Below are positions 26,588 to 35,444 of a stretch of DNA of 64,000 bases, one piece after another. The notes beneath the pieces were generated by a model, which saw only the letters and a list, made by a program, of their open reading frames with translations, searched no databases and was not told the origin of the DNA. Position 1 is the first letter of the stretch; each line of letters begins with the position of its first letter. The position numbers and the translations under genes are program-made. Source of the stretch: Nocardia anocheti. Lineage in GTDB: Bacteria; Actinomycetota; Actinomycetes; Mycobacteriales; Mycobacteriaceae. Location: contig NZ_JAQQFV010000004.1 in assembly GCF_029675105.1 (NCBI RefSeq), positions 372,001-436,000 on the forward strand, written 5' to 3'.

Positions 26588-26709
26588 ACCCACCACCGTA
26601 GACGAATTCCTATCGAGCGGAGATGATCACCCATAGATCGTCCACACGAATCGCGGTTGACTCTAGGTACCGGGGCAGCGCGCCCCCAAGATCAACAGGG
26701 AGTCCCACC

Positions 26710-27402
26710 GTGACGCAGTCGCTCGCCACCACCGAATCCGCTTCGCGCACAGCGCTTGTCGTGCTCGCCCATCATCGCGCCGATTCGCTGTCGGCGCATG
26801 TCGCCGAGCTGGCCGTCGCCCGGCTCGACGCGGCGGGCTACACCGTCGACCTGCTGGACCTGCACGCCGAGAACTTCGATCCCCGGATGACCGTCGCCGA
26901 CCAGCCCGACTGGGGCAACCGCGACAAGCGGTACTCCGCCGACGCCGAGGCGCACATGGCCCGCGTCCAGGCCGCCCAGGTGGTGGTCGTGGTGTTCCCG
27001 GTCTACTGGCAGAGCACCCCGGCCATCCTCAAGGGCTGGATCGACCGGATCTGGAACTACGGCTTCGCCTACGGCCGCAGCAAGCCCCGGCTGGCGGGCA
27101 AGCGCATCCTGTGGCTCGGTCTGGCCGGGGCCACCGCCGACGACGCCATCGTCCCCGGCATGCAGCAGCTGCTCGAGGCCCAGCTCAGCGAGGGTCTGGC
27201 CTACTACAGCGGTTTCGCCGACTCGCGCGTCGGCCTGCTGCCCGATGCCGAGGACCAGCCACAGACCCTCGACAGCGAGGGCAATCTGGTGATCGGCGCG
27301 GCCATCCAGGGCGACGCCAGGGCCGCCCACTACGCCGCCTTCGACGCGACCGCGCGGGGTTTCGTCGACGAGTTCCTCACCGCCGACCTCGTCGACGCCT
27401 GA
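26710..27402 (+). CDS. NAD(P)H oxidoreductase, flavodoxin-like (MdaB/KefF type)
   Basis: A 230-residue FMN/FAD-dependent quinone-reductase fold protein. LVVLAHHRADSLSAHVAELA (about 18-37) is the flavin phosphate loop, VVVVFPVYWQSTPAILKGWIDRIW (about 96-119) is the family signature, and FAYGRSKPRLAGKRILWL follows. It starts at GTG 26710 with AGGGAG upstream. Divergent from the AraC-cupin regulator, which probably controls it. Likely role: two-electron reduction of quinones or electrophiles. Confidence 0.9.
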   Translation: MTQSLATTESASRTALVVLAHHRADSLSAHVAELAVARLDAAGYTVDLLDLHAENFDPRMTVADQPDWGNRDKRYSADAEAHMARVQAAQVVVVVFPVYWQSTPAILKGWIDRIWNYGFAYGRSKPRLAGKRILWLGLAGATADDAIVPGMQQLLEAQLSEGLAYYSGFADSRVGLLPDAEDQPQTLDSEGNLVIGAAIQGDARAAHYAAFDATARGFVDEFLTADLVDA

Positions 27403-27410
27403 CCCGGCAC

Positions 27411-27448
27411 CCGCGACGCGGTGGCCCACACCGGTCACCGCGTCGCGG
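27411..27448. terminator. Bidirectional terminator
   Basis: Perfect 13-base arms CCGCGACGCGGTG (27411-27423) and CACCGCGTCGCGG (27436-27448) with a 12-base loop, between the convergent oxidoreductase genes ending at 27402 and 27514. Confidence 0.8.
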
Positions 27449-27513
27449 TCCGCCAGCGGACCACCGGCCGCCTGTCCGCAGCCGTATCGGTTCTCACCAG
27501 CGCAGTGACGCCG

Positions 27514-28332
27514 TTACAACCCGGTGAGCGTGCGGCGCAAGACCCCGAACAGTTCGGTGGGCGTGCCGGATTCGGTGGCAGCCTTGTCGATGAGATCGAT
27601 CGCGGCGGCGGTGAATTCGTCGCTCTGTTCCTGGATGTACTCCGCCGGAGTATCGATGCCGACGGCGTGTGGGGCGAGCAGCGTCGCCATCGCCCGCAGG
27701 AACGGCGCCATCAGCTCCGCCAACTGGGCCGCCGATCCGCCGGTGGTGCGTACCATCGCGCCGCCCTGGTGGAAGGCGGCGAACATGGCGTACATGCCGC
27801 CGAGGATCGATACGTCGTACATGGCGGCCGCGCCGGGGTCGGTGCCGACGAACTCGGCCCGGCCGAACACCTCCAGCACCGCGCGGTGCCGCTCGAACGC
27901 CGCCGCCGCGCCGCTGTAGAGCACGAAGGCGCCCGGTCCGCCGATCATCGACGGCACGGCCATGATGCCGCCGTCGATCCAGGCGATCCGCTCGGCCTCG
28001 GCCCAGCGACCCAGGGCTCGTGCCTGTTCCGGCGAGGTCGTGGTCAGGTTCACCACCACCCGGCCGCGCAGGCCGTCGACGGCGGGCTCGAGATGTTCGC
28101 GCACCGCCGCGTCGTCGAGGACGCACAGGATCACCAGGTCGGCCGCCGTGAGCGCCTCCGCGGCCGTGCCCGCCACCGTCGCGCCCTCGGCCGCCAGCGC
28201 CTCGGCCCGCGCGGCGGTGCGGTTCCACACCGTCACCTCGTGTCCGGCGGCCAGCAGCGCCCGCGCCAGCGCGGTGCCCATGGCGCCCAGACCGAGAAGC
28301 GAAACCCGCTGTGCCGTCACCGAATCGGACAT
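27514..28332 (-). CDS. NAD(P)-dependent beta-hydroxyacid dehydrogenase / imine reductase-like protein
   Basis: A 272-residue protein with a Rossmann domain (SLLGLGAMGTALARALLAAGHEVTVWNR, about 11-38) and a helical C-terminal domain. The catalytic Lys of classical beta-hydroxyacid dehydrogenases is absent from the expected place (YDVSILGGMYAMFAAFHQG), and the second domain resembles imine reductases (IREDs), so reduction of C=N substrates is a reasonable guess. GGGGAA precedes the ATG at 28332. Divergent from the HxlR regulator at 28459, which probably controls it. Confidence 0.82.
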   Translation of the reverse strand: MSDSVTAQRVSLLGLGAMGTALARALLAAGHEVTVWNRTAARAEALAAEGATVAGTAAEALTAADLVILCVLDDAAVREHLEPAVDGLRGRVVVNLTTTSPEQARALGRWAEAERIAWIDGGIMAVPSMIGGPGAFVLYSGAAAAFERHRAVLEVFGRAEFVGTDPGAAAMYDVSILGGMYAMFAAFHQGGAMVRTTGGSAAQLAELMAPFLRAMATLLAPHAVGIDTPAEYIQEQSDEFTAAAIDLIDKAATESGTPTELFGVLRRTLTGL

Positions 28333-28409
28333 GTCTTCCCCTTGTGCCGTAGCTCGCGCCGCCGATCGGCGAGGCCCTTCCAGATTCGCCGAGCGCGCTA
28401 CAATCGACA

Positions 28410-28434
28410 AGTACCGACTATCAAGTCCAATACT
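28410..28434. promoter_or_regulatory. Candidate HxlR operator
   Basis: Nested inverted words: AGTA (28410-28413), GACT (28416-28419), central ATCA, AGTC (28424-28427), TACT (28431-28434). A -10-like TACAAT lies at 28399-28404 just upstream on the plus strand. The AT-rich patch lies between the divergent reductase and HxlR genes. Alternating TACT/AGTA words resemble QorR/HxlR-type sites; the spacing is not perfectly symmetric. Confidence 0.4.
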
Positions 28435-28458
28435 CACCAAAAAGTAAGTAAGGCGCGT

Positions 28459-28815
28459 ATGAAGCAGCGAGAGCGTCCGTATTCGTGCGGTATCGATGCC
28501 GCGCTCGACGTGGTGGGCGGGAAGTGGAAGGCGCTGATCCTGTGGGCGCTGTCCACCGGCACGCAGCGGTTCGGCGAGCTGAAACGGCTGGTGCCGGGAG
28601 TCACCGAGAAGATGCTGATCCAGCAGCTGCGCGAGCTCGAGCACGACGGCATCGTGCATCGCGAGATCTATCCGGAGGTGCCGCCGAAGGTCGAGTACTC
28701 GCTCACCGAGCTCGGGGTGTCGCTCAACGCGGCGCTGGCGCCGCTCGGCGCGTGGGGCAGCGCCCACATGGCGCACGTGTGCGAGGTCAAGGGTGTCGCG
28801 GCGCCGGTGCACTGA
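28459..28815 (+). CDS. HxlR-family redox-type transcriptional regulator
   Basis: A 118-residue winged-helix regulator with all HxlR hallmarks: YSCGIDAALDVVGGKWKALILWAL (about 8-31), LKRLVPGVTEKMLIQQLRELEHDGIV (about 42-67), and the wing VEYSLTELG. Cys10 in PYSCGI sits at the place of the redox-sensing N-terminal Cys of YodB/HypR/QorR-type members, suggesting electrophile or disulfide stress sensing. The divergent neighbour is an NAD(P)-dependent reductase. The gene converges on purC with 18 bp between stops. Confidence 0.9.
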   Translation: MKQRERPYSCGIDAALDVVGGKWKALILWALSTGTQRFGELKRLVPGVTEKMLIQQLRELEHDGIVHREIYPEVPPKVEYSLTELGVSLNAALAPLGAWGSAHMAHVCEVKGVAAPVH

Positions 28816-28833
28816 CCGGCGCCGCGCGCGAGG

Positions 28834-29670
28834 TCAGGCCGGGGTGCCGGTCCAGGTCTTGCCGGTGATGCGCTCGTAGGCGTCCTCGTACTTGCGGCGG
28901 GTGATCTCGACGATGTCGGCGGGAATCTCCGGGCCGGGGTACTCCTTGTTCCAGCCGGTGGAGGTCGACCAGTCGCGCACGAACTGCTTGTCGAAGGAGC
29001 GCTGGGGGCGGCCCGGCTCCCATTCGTCGGCGGGCCAGAAGCGCGAGGAGTCCGAGGTGAGCACCTCGTCACCGAGGGTGAGTACGTCACCGTCCCAGCC
29101 GAATTCGACCTTGGTGTCGGCCACGATCACGCCCGCCTTCGCCGCGTGCTCGGCACCGCGCGAGTAGATCTCGAGGGTCAGCCCGCGCAGCTTCTCGGCG
29201 ACCTCGCGGCCCTCCTGGTTCACCACGTCGGCGAAGCTGATCGCCTCGTCGTGGCCCTCGGCGGCCTTGGTGGACGGGGTGAAGATCGGCTCGGGCAGCT
29301 TGTCGCCGTCCCGCAGACCCGGCGGCAGGGCGATGCCCGACACGGTCCCGGACCGCTCGTACTCCTTGAGCCCCGACCCGGTGAGGTATCCGCGCGCGAT
29401 GCACTCGACCTGCACCATCTTCAGCGGCTTGACCCGGATGCCGCGCCCGGCGAACTCGGCGGGCACATCGGTGGCCGAGACCACGTGATTGGGAATGCCG
29501 GTGAAGTACTCGAACCACCAGTTCGACAGCTGGGTCAGCAGCGCGCCCTTGTCCGGGATCGGCGTGGGCAGCACGACGTCGTAGACCGACACGCGATCGG
29601 AGGCAACGAGCAGCAGGGTGTCGCCGTCCTCGTAGAGGTCACGAACTTTCCCGGCGTGCACATGCTTCAA
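28834..29670 (-). CDS. purC: Phosphoribosylaminoimidazole-succinocarboxamide synthase
   Basis: A 278-residue SAICAR synthetase, the eighth step of de novo IMP synthesis (CAIR + Asp + ATP). Seen: GKVRDLYE near the N-terminus, LVASDRVSVYDVVLPTPIPDKG (nucleotide and substrate loop), VECIARGYLTGSG (about 89), IVADTKVEFG (about 184) and SDSSRFWP with DKQFVRDW. It starts at TTG 29670, supported by GGAGG seven bases upstream and because only this start retains the conserved HxxxGKVRDLY beginning. It is isolated from other pur genes in this window. Confidence 0.96.
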   Translation of the reverse strand: MKHVHAGKVRDLYEDGDTLLLVASDRVSVYDVVLPTPIPDKGALLTQLSNWWFEYFTGIPNHVVSATDVPAEFAGRGIRVKPLKMVQVECIARGYLTGSGLKEYERSGTVSGIALPPGLRDGDKLPEPIFTPSTKAAEGHDEAISFADVVNQEGREVAEKLRGLTLEIYSRGAEHAAKAGVIVADTKVEFGWDGDVLTLGDEVLTSDSSRFWPADEWEPGRPQRSFDKQFVRDWSTSTGWNKEYPGPEIPADIVEITRRKYEDAYERITGKTWTGTPA

Positions 29671-29890
29671 CGTCGAGCCTCCGAATCCTGGGTGTACGCA
29701 CTGATGTCGGTACGGACTCTACCGGCCCGCCCGGCCCCGGATCGGGCCTGGTCACCGCGACGCGAGGCCGGTCACATTTCCCGGCGGAGCGGCCGCGGGG
29801 CAGCGATCGCACCGAGGACGGTCACGTCCGGGCTACCCAGCGCGCCGGGTCGCCGATCGCCTGCCGGGGATGCGGCGGCGTGGGCCGCGA

Positions 29891-30847
29891 TCAGGCAGTG
29901 GCGCGATCACCGTCGGCGAGCCGGAAGGTACGGCGGTAGGCCAACGGGGCGACGCCGACGCTCGCCTGGAAGTGCTGGCGCAGGGAGGTCCCAGTGGCGA
30001 AACCGACCCGCCCGGCGATCTGCTCGACCGACAACTCGCTGGCCTCGAGCAGGTGACGGGCCCTGGCCAGCCGCTGCTGGGTGAGCCAGCGGCCCGGGCT
30101 CATGCCCACCTCGTCCCCGAAGCGGCGGGCGAAGGTGCGCGGGCTCATGCGGGCGTGGGCGGCGAGTTCGGTGATGGTGAGCGGGAGTTCCACGTTCTCC
30201 AGGGCCCAGTGCCGGGTGGCGGCGGTGCTGGCCTGGGCGGGATCGGGAACCGGCTGGTCGATGAACTGGGCCTGGCCGCCCTCGCGCCAGGGCGGCACCA
30301 CACACAGGCGCGCCACGTGATTGGCCACCGCGCTGCCGTGGTCGGCGCGCACGAGGTGCAGGCACAGGTCGACGCCGGAGGCCGCGCCCGCCGAGGTGAG
30401 CAGGTCGCCGTCGTCGACGAACAGCACGTCGGCGTCGAGCCGCACGCGCGGGAAATGTGTCCGGAACGAGTCGGCCATCCGCCAGTGCGTGGCAGCGGGG
30501 CGACCGTCGAGCAGACCCGCGGCGGCCAGCACGAACGCGCCGGTGCAGATCGAGACGATCCGGGTCCCGGGACGGATGCGCGCGAGCGCGGCGCGGGTGG
30601 ACTCGCTCAGCCCGGCGATCGCGTCGGCGGTGTCGCAGGAGGGGACGATCACGGTGTCGGCGGTGGCCAACAACGCCGGGCCGTGGTCGACGACGATCCG
30701 GAAGTCGGCATTGGTGCGCACGGGCTGCCCGTCGGCCGAGCAGGTCAGCACCTCATAGCGGTCGGTGAGGGTGCCGAAGATCCGCTGTGGCGTCCCGAGT
30801 TCGAACGGGTAGACGCCGTCGAGTGCCAGAACCACCACGCGATGCAT
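29891..30847 (-). CDS. GlxA-type AraC regulator (DJ-1/PfpI + HTH)
   Basis: A 318-residue protein with an N-terminal DJ-1/PfpI-like domain (residues 1-165; VVVLALDGVYPFELGTP, VSICTGAFVLAAAGLLDGRPAATHW) and a C-terminal AraC double HTH (about 215-305; MSPRTFARRFGDEVGMSPGRWL, VEQIAGRVGFATGTSLRQHF). Cys in SICTGAF occupies the nucleophile-elbow position of the DJ-1 fold; in GlxA proteins this domain is a sensor and not a known enzyme. It is divergent from the alcohol-dehydrogenase-like gene at 30918, a natural target. Confidence 0.92.
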   Translation of the reverse strand: MHRVVVLALDGVYPFELGTPQRIFGTLTDRYEVLTCSADGQPVRTNADFRIVVDHGPALLATADTVIVPSCDTADAIAGLSESTRAALARIRPGTRIVSICTGAFVLAAAGLLDGRPAATHWRMADSFRTHFPRVRLDADVLFVDDGDLLTSAGAASGVDLCLHLVRADHGSAVANHVARLCVVPPWREGGQAQFIDQPVPDPAQASTAATRHWALENVELPLTITELAAHARMSPRTFARRFGDEVGMSPGRWLTQQRLARARHLLEASELSVEQIAGRVGFATGTSLRQHFQASVGVAPLAYRRTFRLADGDRATA

Positions 30848-30917
30848 GGCACGATTCTATCGAATACTGACCTTTCTGCCATTTTCCGGGCGGACGGAAT
30901 CCGGCACCGTCTACGGC

Positions 30918-31865
30918 ATGACCGACACCATGCGCGCCATCAGCCAGGACACCCTCGGCGGACCCGAGGTCCTGCGCGAGATCGAACTGCCCCGCCCCAC
31001 ACCGGGTCCGAGCGAACTGCTCGTCCGGGTGCACGCGGCCGGAATCAACCCCACCGACTGGAAGCACCGCGCGCTCGACGGACTGTTCCTGCCCCCGCCG
31101 CCGTTCGTGCTCGGCTGGGACGTCTCCGGAATCGTGGAGGCCGTGGGCTTCGGCGTCACATTGTTCGCGCCGGGCGACGAGGTGTTCGGCATGCTGCCGT
31201 ATCCGTACGGGCACGGGTCGATGGCGGAGTACGTCACCGGCCCGGCCAGGGCCTTCGCCCGCAAGCCCGAGTCCGTCGACCACATCGTGGCCGGGGCCAC
31301 CCCACTGGCCGCGCTCACCGCCTGGCAGGCACTGGTCGACACCGCGAAGCTCGAAGCGGGCCAGCGTGTGCTGATCCACGCGGCCGCGGGCGGGGTGGGT
31401 CATCTGGCGGTGCAGATCGCGAAGGCGCGGGGCGCGTACGTCATCGGGACGGCCAGTGCCGCCAAGCACGAGCAGCTGCGGGCCCTGGGCGCCGACGAGC
31501 TCATCGACTACCGCACCGTCGACTTCGCCGAGGCGGTGCGCGAGGTCGACGTCGTGCTCGACACCATGGGCGCCGAGACCAGCCTGCGCTCGCTGCGGGT
31601 CCTGCGCCCCGGCGGCCTGCTGATCACCATCAAACCGATCGGAGTGGAGGAAGTGCGCGCCGAAGCGGACCGGCAGGGTGTGCGGGTGGCCGCCCTGCTC
31701 GTCGAGGCCGACCACGCCGGGATGAACGCCATCGCCGACCTCCTCGCCACGGGCACCCTCACGCCCACCATCGCCGGGGTGTTCCCGATGGCGGACTCGG
31801 CCCGGGCGCACGCCCTCGGCGAGACCGACCGAACCTTCGGAAAACTGGTGGTCACCCTGCGCTGA
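30918..31865 (+). CDS. NADP-dependent MDR oxidoreductase (quinone-oxidoreductase type)
   Basis: A 315-residue medium-chain dehydrogenase without the catalytic zinc ligands: VHAAGINPTDWKHRALDG is the quinone-reductase signature, followed by LGWDVSGIVEAVG and the Rossmann motif VLIHAAAGGVGHLAVQIAKARGAYVIGT (about 151-178). It probably reduces quinones or enones with NADPH. ATG at 30918 is taken; ATG 30930 is an alternative. A strong terminator follows. Likely controlled by the divergent GlxA-type regulator. Confidence 0.9.
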   Translation: MTDTMRAISQDTLGGPEVLREIELPRPTPGPSELLVRVHAAGINPTDWKHRALDGLFLPPPPFVLGWDVSGIVEAVGFGVTLFAPGDEVFGMLPYPYGHGSMAEYVTGPARAFARKPESVDHIVAGATPLAALTAWQALVDTAKLEAGQRVLIHAAAGGVGHLAVQIAKARGAYVIGTASAAKHEQLRALGADELIDYRTVDFAEAVREVDVVLDTMGAETSLRSLRVLRPGGLLITIKPIGVEEVRAEADRQGVRVAALLVEADHAGMNAIADLLATGTLTPTIAGVFPMADSARAHALGETDRTFGKLVVTLR

Positions 31866-31872
31866 CCGGCTA

Positions 31873-31907
31873 CCCGGGGTGGCGTGCCCTCGGCGCGCCA
31901 CCCCGGG
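31873..31907 (+). terminator. Terminator of the MDR oxidoreductase gene
   Basis: Perfect 12-base arms CCCGGGGTGGCG (31873-31884) and CGCCACCCCGGG (31896-31907) with an 11-base loop, starting 7 bp after the stop. The remaining 190 bp up to pepN contain its promoter; I see no gene there. Confidence 0.8.
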
Positions 31908-32101
31908 CGGACACCGCGTCACCGACGACCGGCACGCGCAGCGGAGTCGGTCGAGCAGCGAGGTGGGAGCGGTGGGTGCGGGTCCGAGGTGAACCCGGGG
32001 GCGGTGGCGGGCCGCAGGTGGCATTGTGGACGCTGATGCGCGCGCCGGGGATCACCGGTACGCGCGAACCGTGCCGTGTTCGTCGACGACGAAGGAGATC
32101 T

Positions 32102-34693
32102 ATGTCCGCCCCGAATCTCACCCGCGACCAGGCCGTCGAACGCGCCGCCACGGTGGCCGTGCGGAACTACCGGATCGAACTCGACCTCACCGACCAGCCG
32201 CGAGGCGCGGGCTCGGAAGTGTCGGACACCTTCGGTTCCAAGACCACCGTCACCTTCTCCGCCACCCCGGGCGCGAGCACCTTCGTCGATCTGGTGGCCG
32301 CGCAGGTGCGTTCGGCCGTGCTCAACGGCAACCCGCTCGACATCAGCGGCTACGACGAGTCGACCGGCATCGCGCTGCCCGACCTGGCCGCCGACAACGA
32401 ACTGGTGATCGAGGCCGACTGCGAGTACTCGCACACCGGCGAGGGCCTGCATCGCTTCGTCGACCCGGCCGACGACAAGGTCTACCTGTACTCGCAGTTC
32501 GAGACCGCCGACGCCAAGCGCATGTTCGCCTGCTTCGATCAGCCCGACCTCAAGGCCACCTTCGACATCGTGGCCACCGCGCCCGCCGACTGGCAGGTGG
32601 TGTCCAACGGCGCGACCGCCCAGCAGCACACCGTCGGCGCGGTCGTGCGCCATACCTTCGCCACCACGCCGAAGATGAGCACCTACCTGGTCGCCATGAT
32701 CGCCGGTCCGTACGCCACCTGGACCGACTCCTACCGCGACGAGCACGGCGAGATCCCGCTGGGCCTGTTCTGCCGCGCCTCGCTGGCCGACCACATGGAC
32801 GCCGGGCGCCTGTTCACCGAGACCAAGCAGGGTTTCGCCTTCTACCACGAGAACTTCGGCGTGCCGTATGCCTTCGGCAAGTACGACCAGCTGTTCGTGC
32901 CGGAGTTCAACGCGGGCGCGATGGAGAACGCGGGCGCGGTCACTTTCCTCGAGGACTACGTCTTCCGGTCCAAGGTGACCCGCGCCTCCTACGAGCGCCG
33001 CGCCGAGACCGTGCTGCACGAGATGGCGCACATGTGGTTCGGCGACCTGGTCACCATGAAGTGGTGGGACGACCTGTGGCTCAACGAGTCGTTCGCGACC
33101 TTCGCCTCGGTGCTGTGCCAGGCCGAGGCCACCGAATACACCAGCGCCTGGACGACTTTCGCGAATGTGGAGAAGTCCTGGGCCTACCGCCAGGACCAGC
33201 TGCCCTCCACCCACCCGATCGCCGCCGACATCCCCGACCTGCACGCGGTCGAGGTGAACTTCGACGGCATCACCTATGCCAAGGGCGCCTCGGTGCTCAA
33301 GCAGCTGGTGGCCTATGTGGGCTTGCAGCCGTTCCTGGCCGGTCTGCGTGACTACTTCGCCGAACACGCCTACGGCAACGCCACTTTCGACGATCTGCTG
33401 CGCGCGCTGGAGAAGGCGTCGGGCCGTGACCTGTCGGATTGGGGCGCGCAGTGGCTCAAGACCACCGGTCTCAACATCCTGCGCCCGGAGTTCACCGTGG
33501 CCGCCGACGGCACCTTCGAGAGTTTCGCGGTGGTGCAGGACGGTGCCGAGCCGGGCGCGGGTGAACACCGCGTGCACCGGATCGCGATCGGCGTCTACGA
33601 CGATGTCGACGGCAAGCTGGTGCGCACCCAGCGCGTGGAACTCGATCTGACGGCCACCGCCCGCACCGAGGTACCGGAGCTGGTCGGGGCGCCGCGCGGA
33701 CAGCTGGTGCTGGTCAACGACGACGACCTCACCTACTGCTCGCTGCGCCTCGACCCGGAGTCGCTGGAGGTCGCGGTGCGCCGCATCGGCGACATCGCCG
33801 ACTCGCTGCCGCGCACCCTGGCCTGGTCGGCGGCGTGGGAGATGACCCGTCAGGCCGAGATGAAGGCCCGTGATTTCGTGGCGCTGGTGCAGCGCGGCAT
33901 CGGCGCCGAGACCGAGATCGGCGTGGTGCAGCGGCTGCTCATGCAGGCCAACACCGCCATCGGCAGCTACGCCGATCCCGGCTGGGCCGAGCGGGAGGGC
34001 TGGCCCGCCTTCGCCGACCGGCTGCTCGAACTGGCCCGCGCCGCCGAGGCCGGGTCGGATCACCAGCTCGCCTTCGTCAACGCGCTGACCGGCGCCAAGC
34101 TCGACGCGCGGCACACCGACGTGCTGACCGCGCTGCTCGACGCCGACCCCGCCAGCGCCGGACTGGCCGGTCTCACCGTCGACACCGACCTGCGCTGGCG
34201 CATCGTCACCGCGCTGGCGGCGGCCGGGCTGATCGACGCCGACGGCCCCGAAACCCCCGCCATCGACGCCGAACTGAAGGGCGACCCGACCGCCGCGGGC
34301 AAGCGCCAGGCCGCCGCGGCCGCCACCGCCCGCCCCCTCGCCGAGGTCAAGGCCACCGCGTGGGACACCGTCATGGCCGACGACTCGGTCCCCAACATCA
34401 CCGCCCGCGCCATCGTCGGCGGCTTCGCCCCCGCCGGTCAGGCCGAGCTGCTGGCCCCCTACGTGGACAAGTACTTCGCCCAGATCCCCGCCGTCTGGGA
34501 CCGCCGCTCCAGCGAGGTCGCCCAGACCGTCGTAGTCGGCCTCTACCCCCACTGGGCCATCAGTGAGGAAGCGGTCACCAAGGCCGACGAGTTCCTCGCC
34601 GCCGACCACCCACCCGCCCTCTACCGCTTGGTCTCCGAAGGCCGCGCAGGCATCGAACGCTCCCTGCGCGCAAGGGAATTCGACGCCAAGTAA
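32102..34693 (+). CDS. pepN: Aminopeptidase N
   Basis: An 863-residue M1 zinc aminopeptidase. Exopeptidase motif GAMEN in FNAGAMENAGAVTF (about 280); zinc motif HEMAHMWFGDLVTMKWWDDLWLNESF with H-E-x2-H and the downstream Glu (about 305-330), followed by the long helical ERAP1-like C-terminal domain. GAAGGAGATCT directly precedes the ATG at 32102, which excludes the much longer open frame that runs upstream. Cytosolic peptide turnover; M. tuberculosis Rv2467 is the positional orthologue as I recall. It ends with a 15-bp terminator hairpin. Confidence 0.97.
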   Translation: MSAPNLTRDQAVERAATVAVRNYRIELDLTDQPRGAGSEVSDTFGSKTTVTFSATPGASTFVDLVAAQVRSAVLNGNPLDISGYDESTGIALPDLAADNELVIEADCEYSHTGEGLHRFVDPADDKVYLYSQFETADAKRMFACFDQPDLKATFDIVATAPADWQVVSNGATAQQHTVGAVVRHTFATTPKMSTYLVAMIAGPYATWTDSYRDEHGEIPLGLFCRASLADHMDAGRLFTETKQGFAFYHENFGVPYAFGKYDQLFVPEFNAGAMENAGAVTFLEDYVFRSKVTRASYERRAETVLHEMAHMWFGDLVTMKWWDDLWLNESFATFASVLCQAEATEYTSAWTTFANVEKSWAYRQDQLPSTHPIAADIPDLHAVEVNFDGITYAKGASVLKQLVAYVGLQPFLAGLRDYFAEHAYGNATFDDLLRALEKASGRDLSDWGAQWLKTTGLNILRPEFTVAADGTFESFAVVQDGAEPGAGEHRVHRIAIGVYDDVDGKLVRTQRVELDLTATARTEVPELVGAPRGQLVLVNDDDLTYCSLRLDPESLEVAVRRIGDIADSLPRTLAWSAAWEMTRQAEMKARDFVALVQRGIGAETEIGVVQRLLMQANTAIGSYADPGWAEREGWPAFADRLLELARAAEAGSDHQLAFVNALTGAKLDARHTDVLTALLDADPASAGLAGLTVDTDLRWRIVTALAAAGLIDADGPETPAIDAELKGDPTAAGKRQAAAAATARPLAEVKATAWDTVMADDSVPNITARAIVGGFAPAGQAELLAPYVDKYFAQIPAVWDRRSSEVAQTVVVGLYPHWAISEEAVTKADEFLAADHPPALYRLVSEGRAGIERSLRAREFDAK

Positions 34694-34702
34694 CCGCCCC
34701 CC

Positions 34703-34737
34703 AGAGGACCCGGTGCGCACGACGCACCGGGTCCTCT
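34703..34737 (+). terminator. Intrinsic terminator of pepN
   Basis: Perfect 15-base arms AGAGGACCCGGTGCG (34703-34717) and CGCACCGGGTCCTCT (34723-34737), 5-base loop, 9 bp after the pepN stop, followed by CACCTTCTC. Confidence 0.88.
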
Positions 34738-34761
34738 CACCTTCTCCGATAAACACAGCCC

Positions 34762-34777
34762 TGAGCAGATCTGCTCA
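34762..34777. promoter_or_regulatory. Perfect 16-bp palindrome upstream of the second clpP pair
   Basis: TGAGCAGATCTGCTCA reads identically on both strands and ends 48 bp before the first ClpP-like gene. There is no terminator-like T-run. Position and symmetry fit an operator for the clpP3/clpP4-like operon; the XRE regulator at 40224-40619 is the best candidate protein. Confidence 0.55.
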
Positions 34778-34825
34778 CAGCAGCATCAGCGGCGAGTCAC
34801 CCTGTCCACACGGCACCGTGGACTC

Positions 34826-35431
34826 ATGGCACACGATGACAAATCCCCCATGTTCAGCTGGCGGGCCCGCGAGCAACTGTTCGCCCGCCGGATCCTGGTC
34901 CTCGACGGCGCGCTCGACGACGACAACGGCACCCTGCTGATCACCCAGTTGCTGACCCTGGCCGCGCAGTCGCCCGAAGCGCCGATCTCCCTGTGGATCC
35001 ACTCCCCCGGCGGCTCGGTGCCGTCCATGCTCGCCATCCGCGATGTGATGCGCCTGGTGCCGTGTGAGGTGTCCACGCTGGCGCTCGGATTGGCGTGCAG
35101 CGCGGGCCAGTTCCTGCTGTCGTCGGGTTCGCCCGGTCGCCGGTTCGCGCTGCCGCACGCCCGCGTCCTCATGCATCAGGGTTCGGCGGGGATCGGTGGC
35201 AGCGCGGTGGAGGTGGAGGTGCAGGCCGACGATCTGCGCTACACCGTCGACACGGTGCTCGGCCTGATCGCCGCCGACACCGACCAGCCTTTCGACCGCG
35301 TCTACGAGGATTCCCTGCACGACCGCTGGTTCACCGCCACCCAGGCCCTGGACTACGGCTTCATCGACCACATCGTCGAATCGTTCGATCAGGTGGTCCC
35401 CAACCGTCACCGCATCGGTATCACCGCCTAG
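34826..35431 (+). CDS. Non-core ClpP-family peptidase subunit (ClpP3-like)
   Basis: A 201-residue ClpP paralogue, about 40% identical by eye to the ClpP1 of this window over the core. The triad is complete: S92 (LGLACSAGQFLL), H117 (VLMHQGSAG) and D166 (LHDRWF). HSPGGSVPSM replaces INSPGGSxTAG. The N-terminal loop region is divergent (MFSWRAREQLFARRILVLDG), so ATPase docking and the axial pore may differ. Thirteen bases before the next ClpP-like gene, so a two-gene operon. It resembles the clpP3-clpP4 arrangement of Streptomyces, where such a pair is silent until ClpP1P2 fails. Ribosome-binding site weak. Confidence 0.9.
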   Translation: MAHDDKSPMFSWRAREQLFARRILVLDGALDDDNGTLLITQLLTLAAQSPEAPISLWIHSPGGSVPSMLAIRDVMRLVPCEVSTLALGLACSAGQFLLSSGSPGRRFALPHARVLMHQGSAGIGGSAVEVEVQADDLRYTVDTVLGLIAADTDQPFDRVYEDSLHDRWFTATQALDYGFIDHIVESFDQVVPNRHRIGITA

Positions 35432-35444
35432 CCGAGGAGGCACC

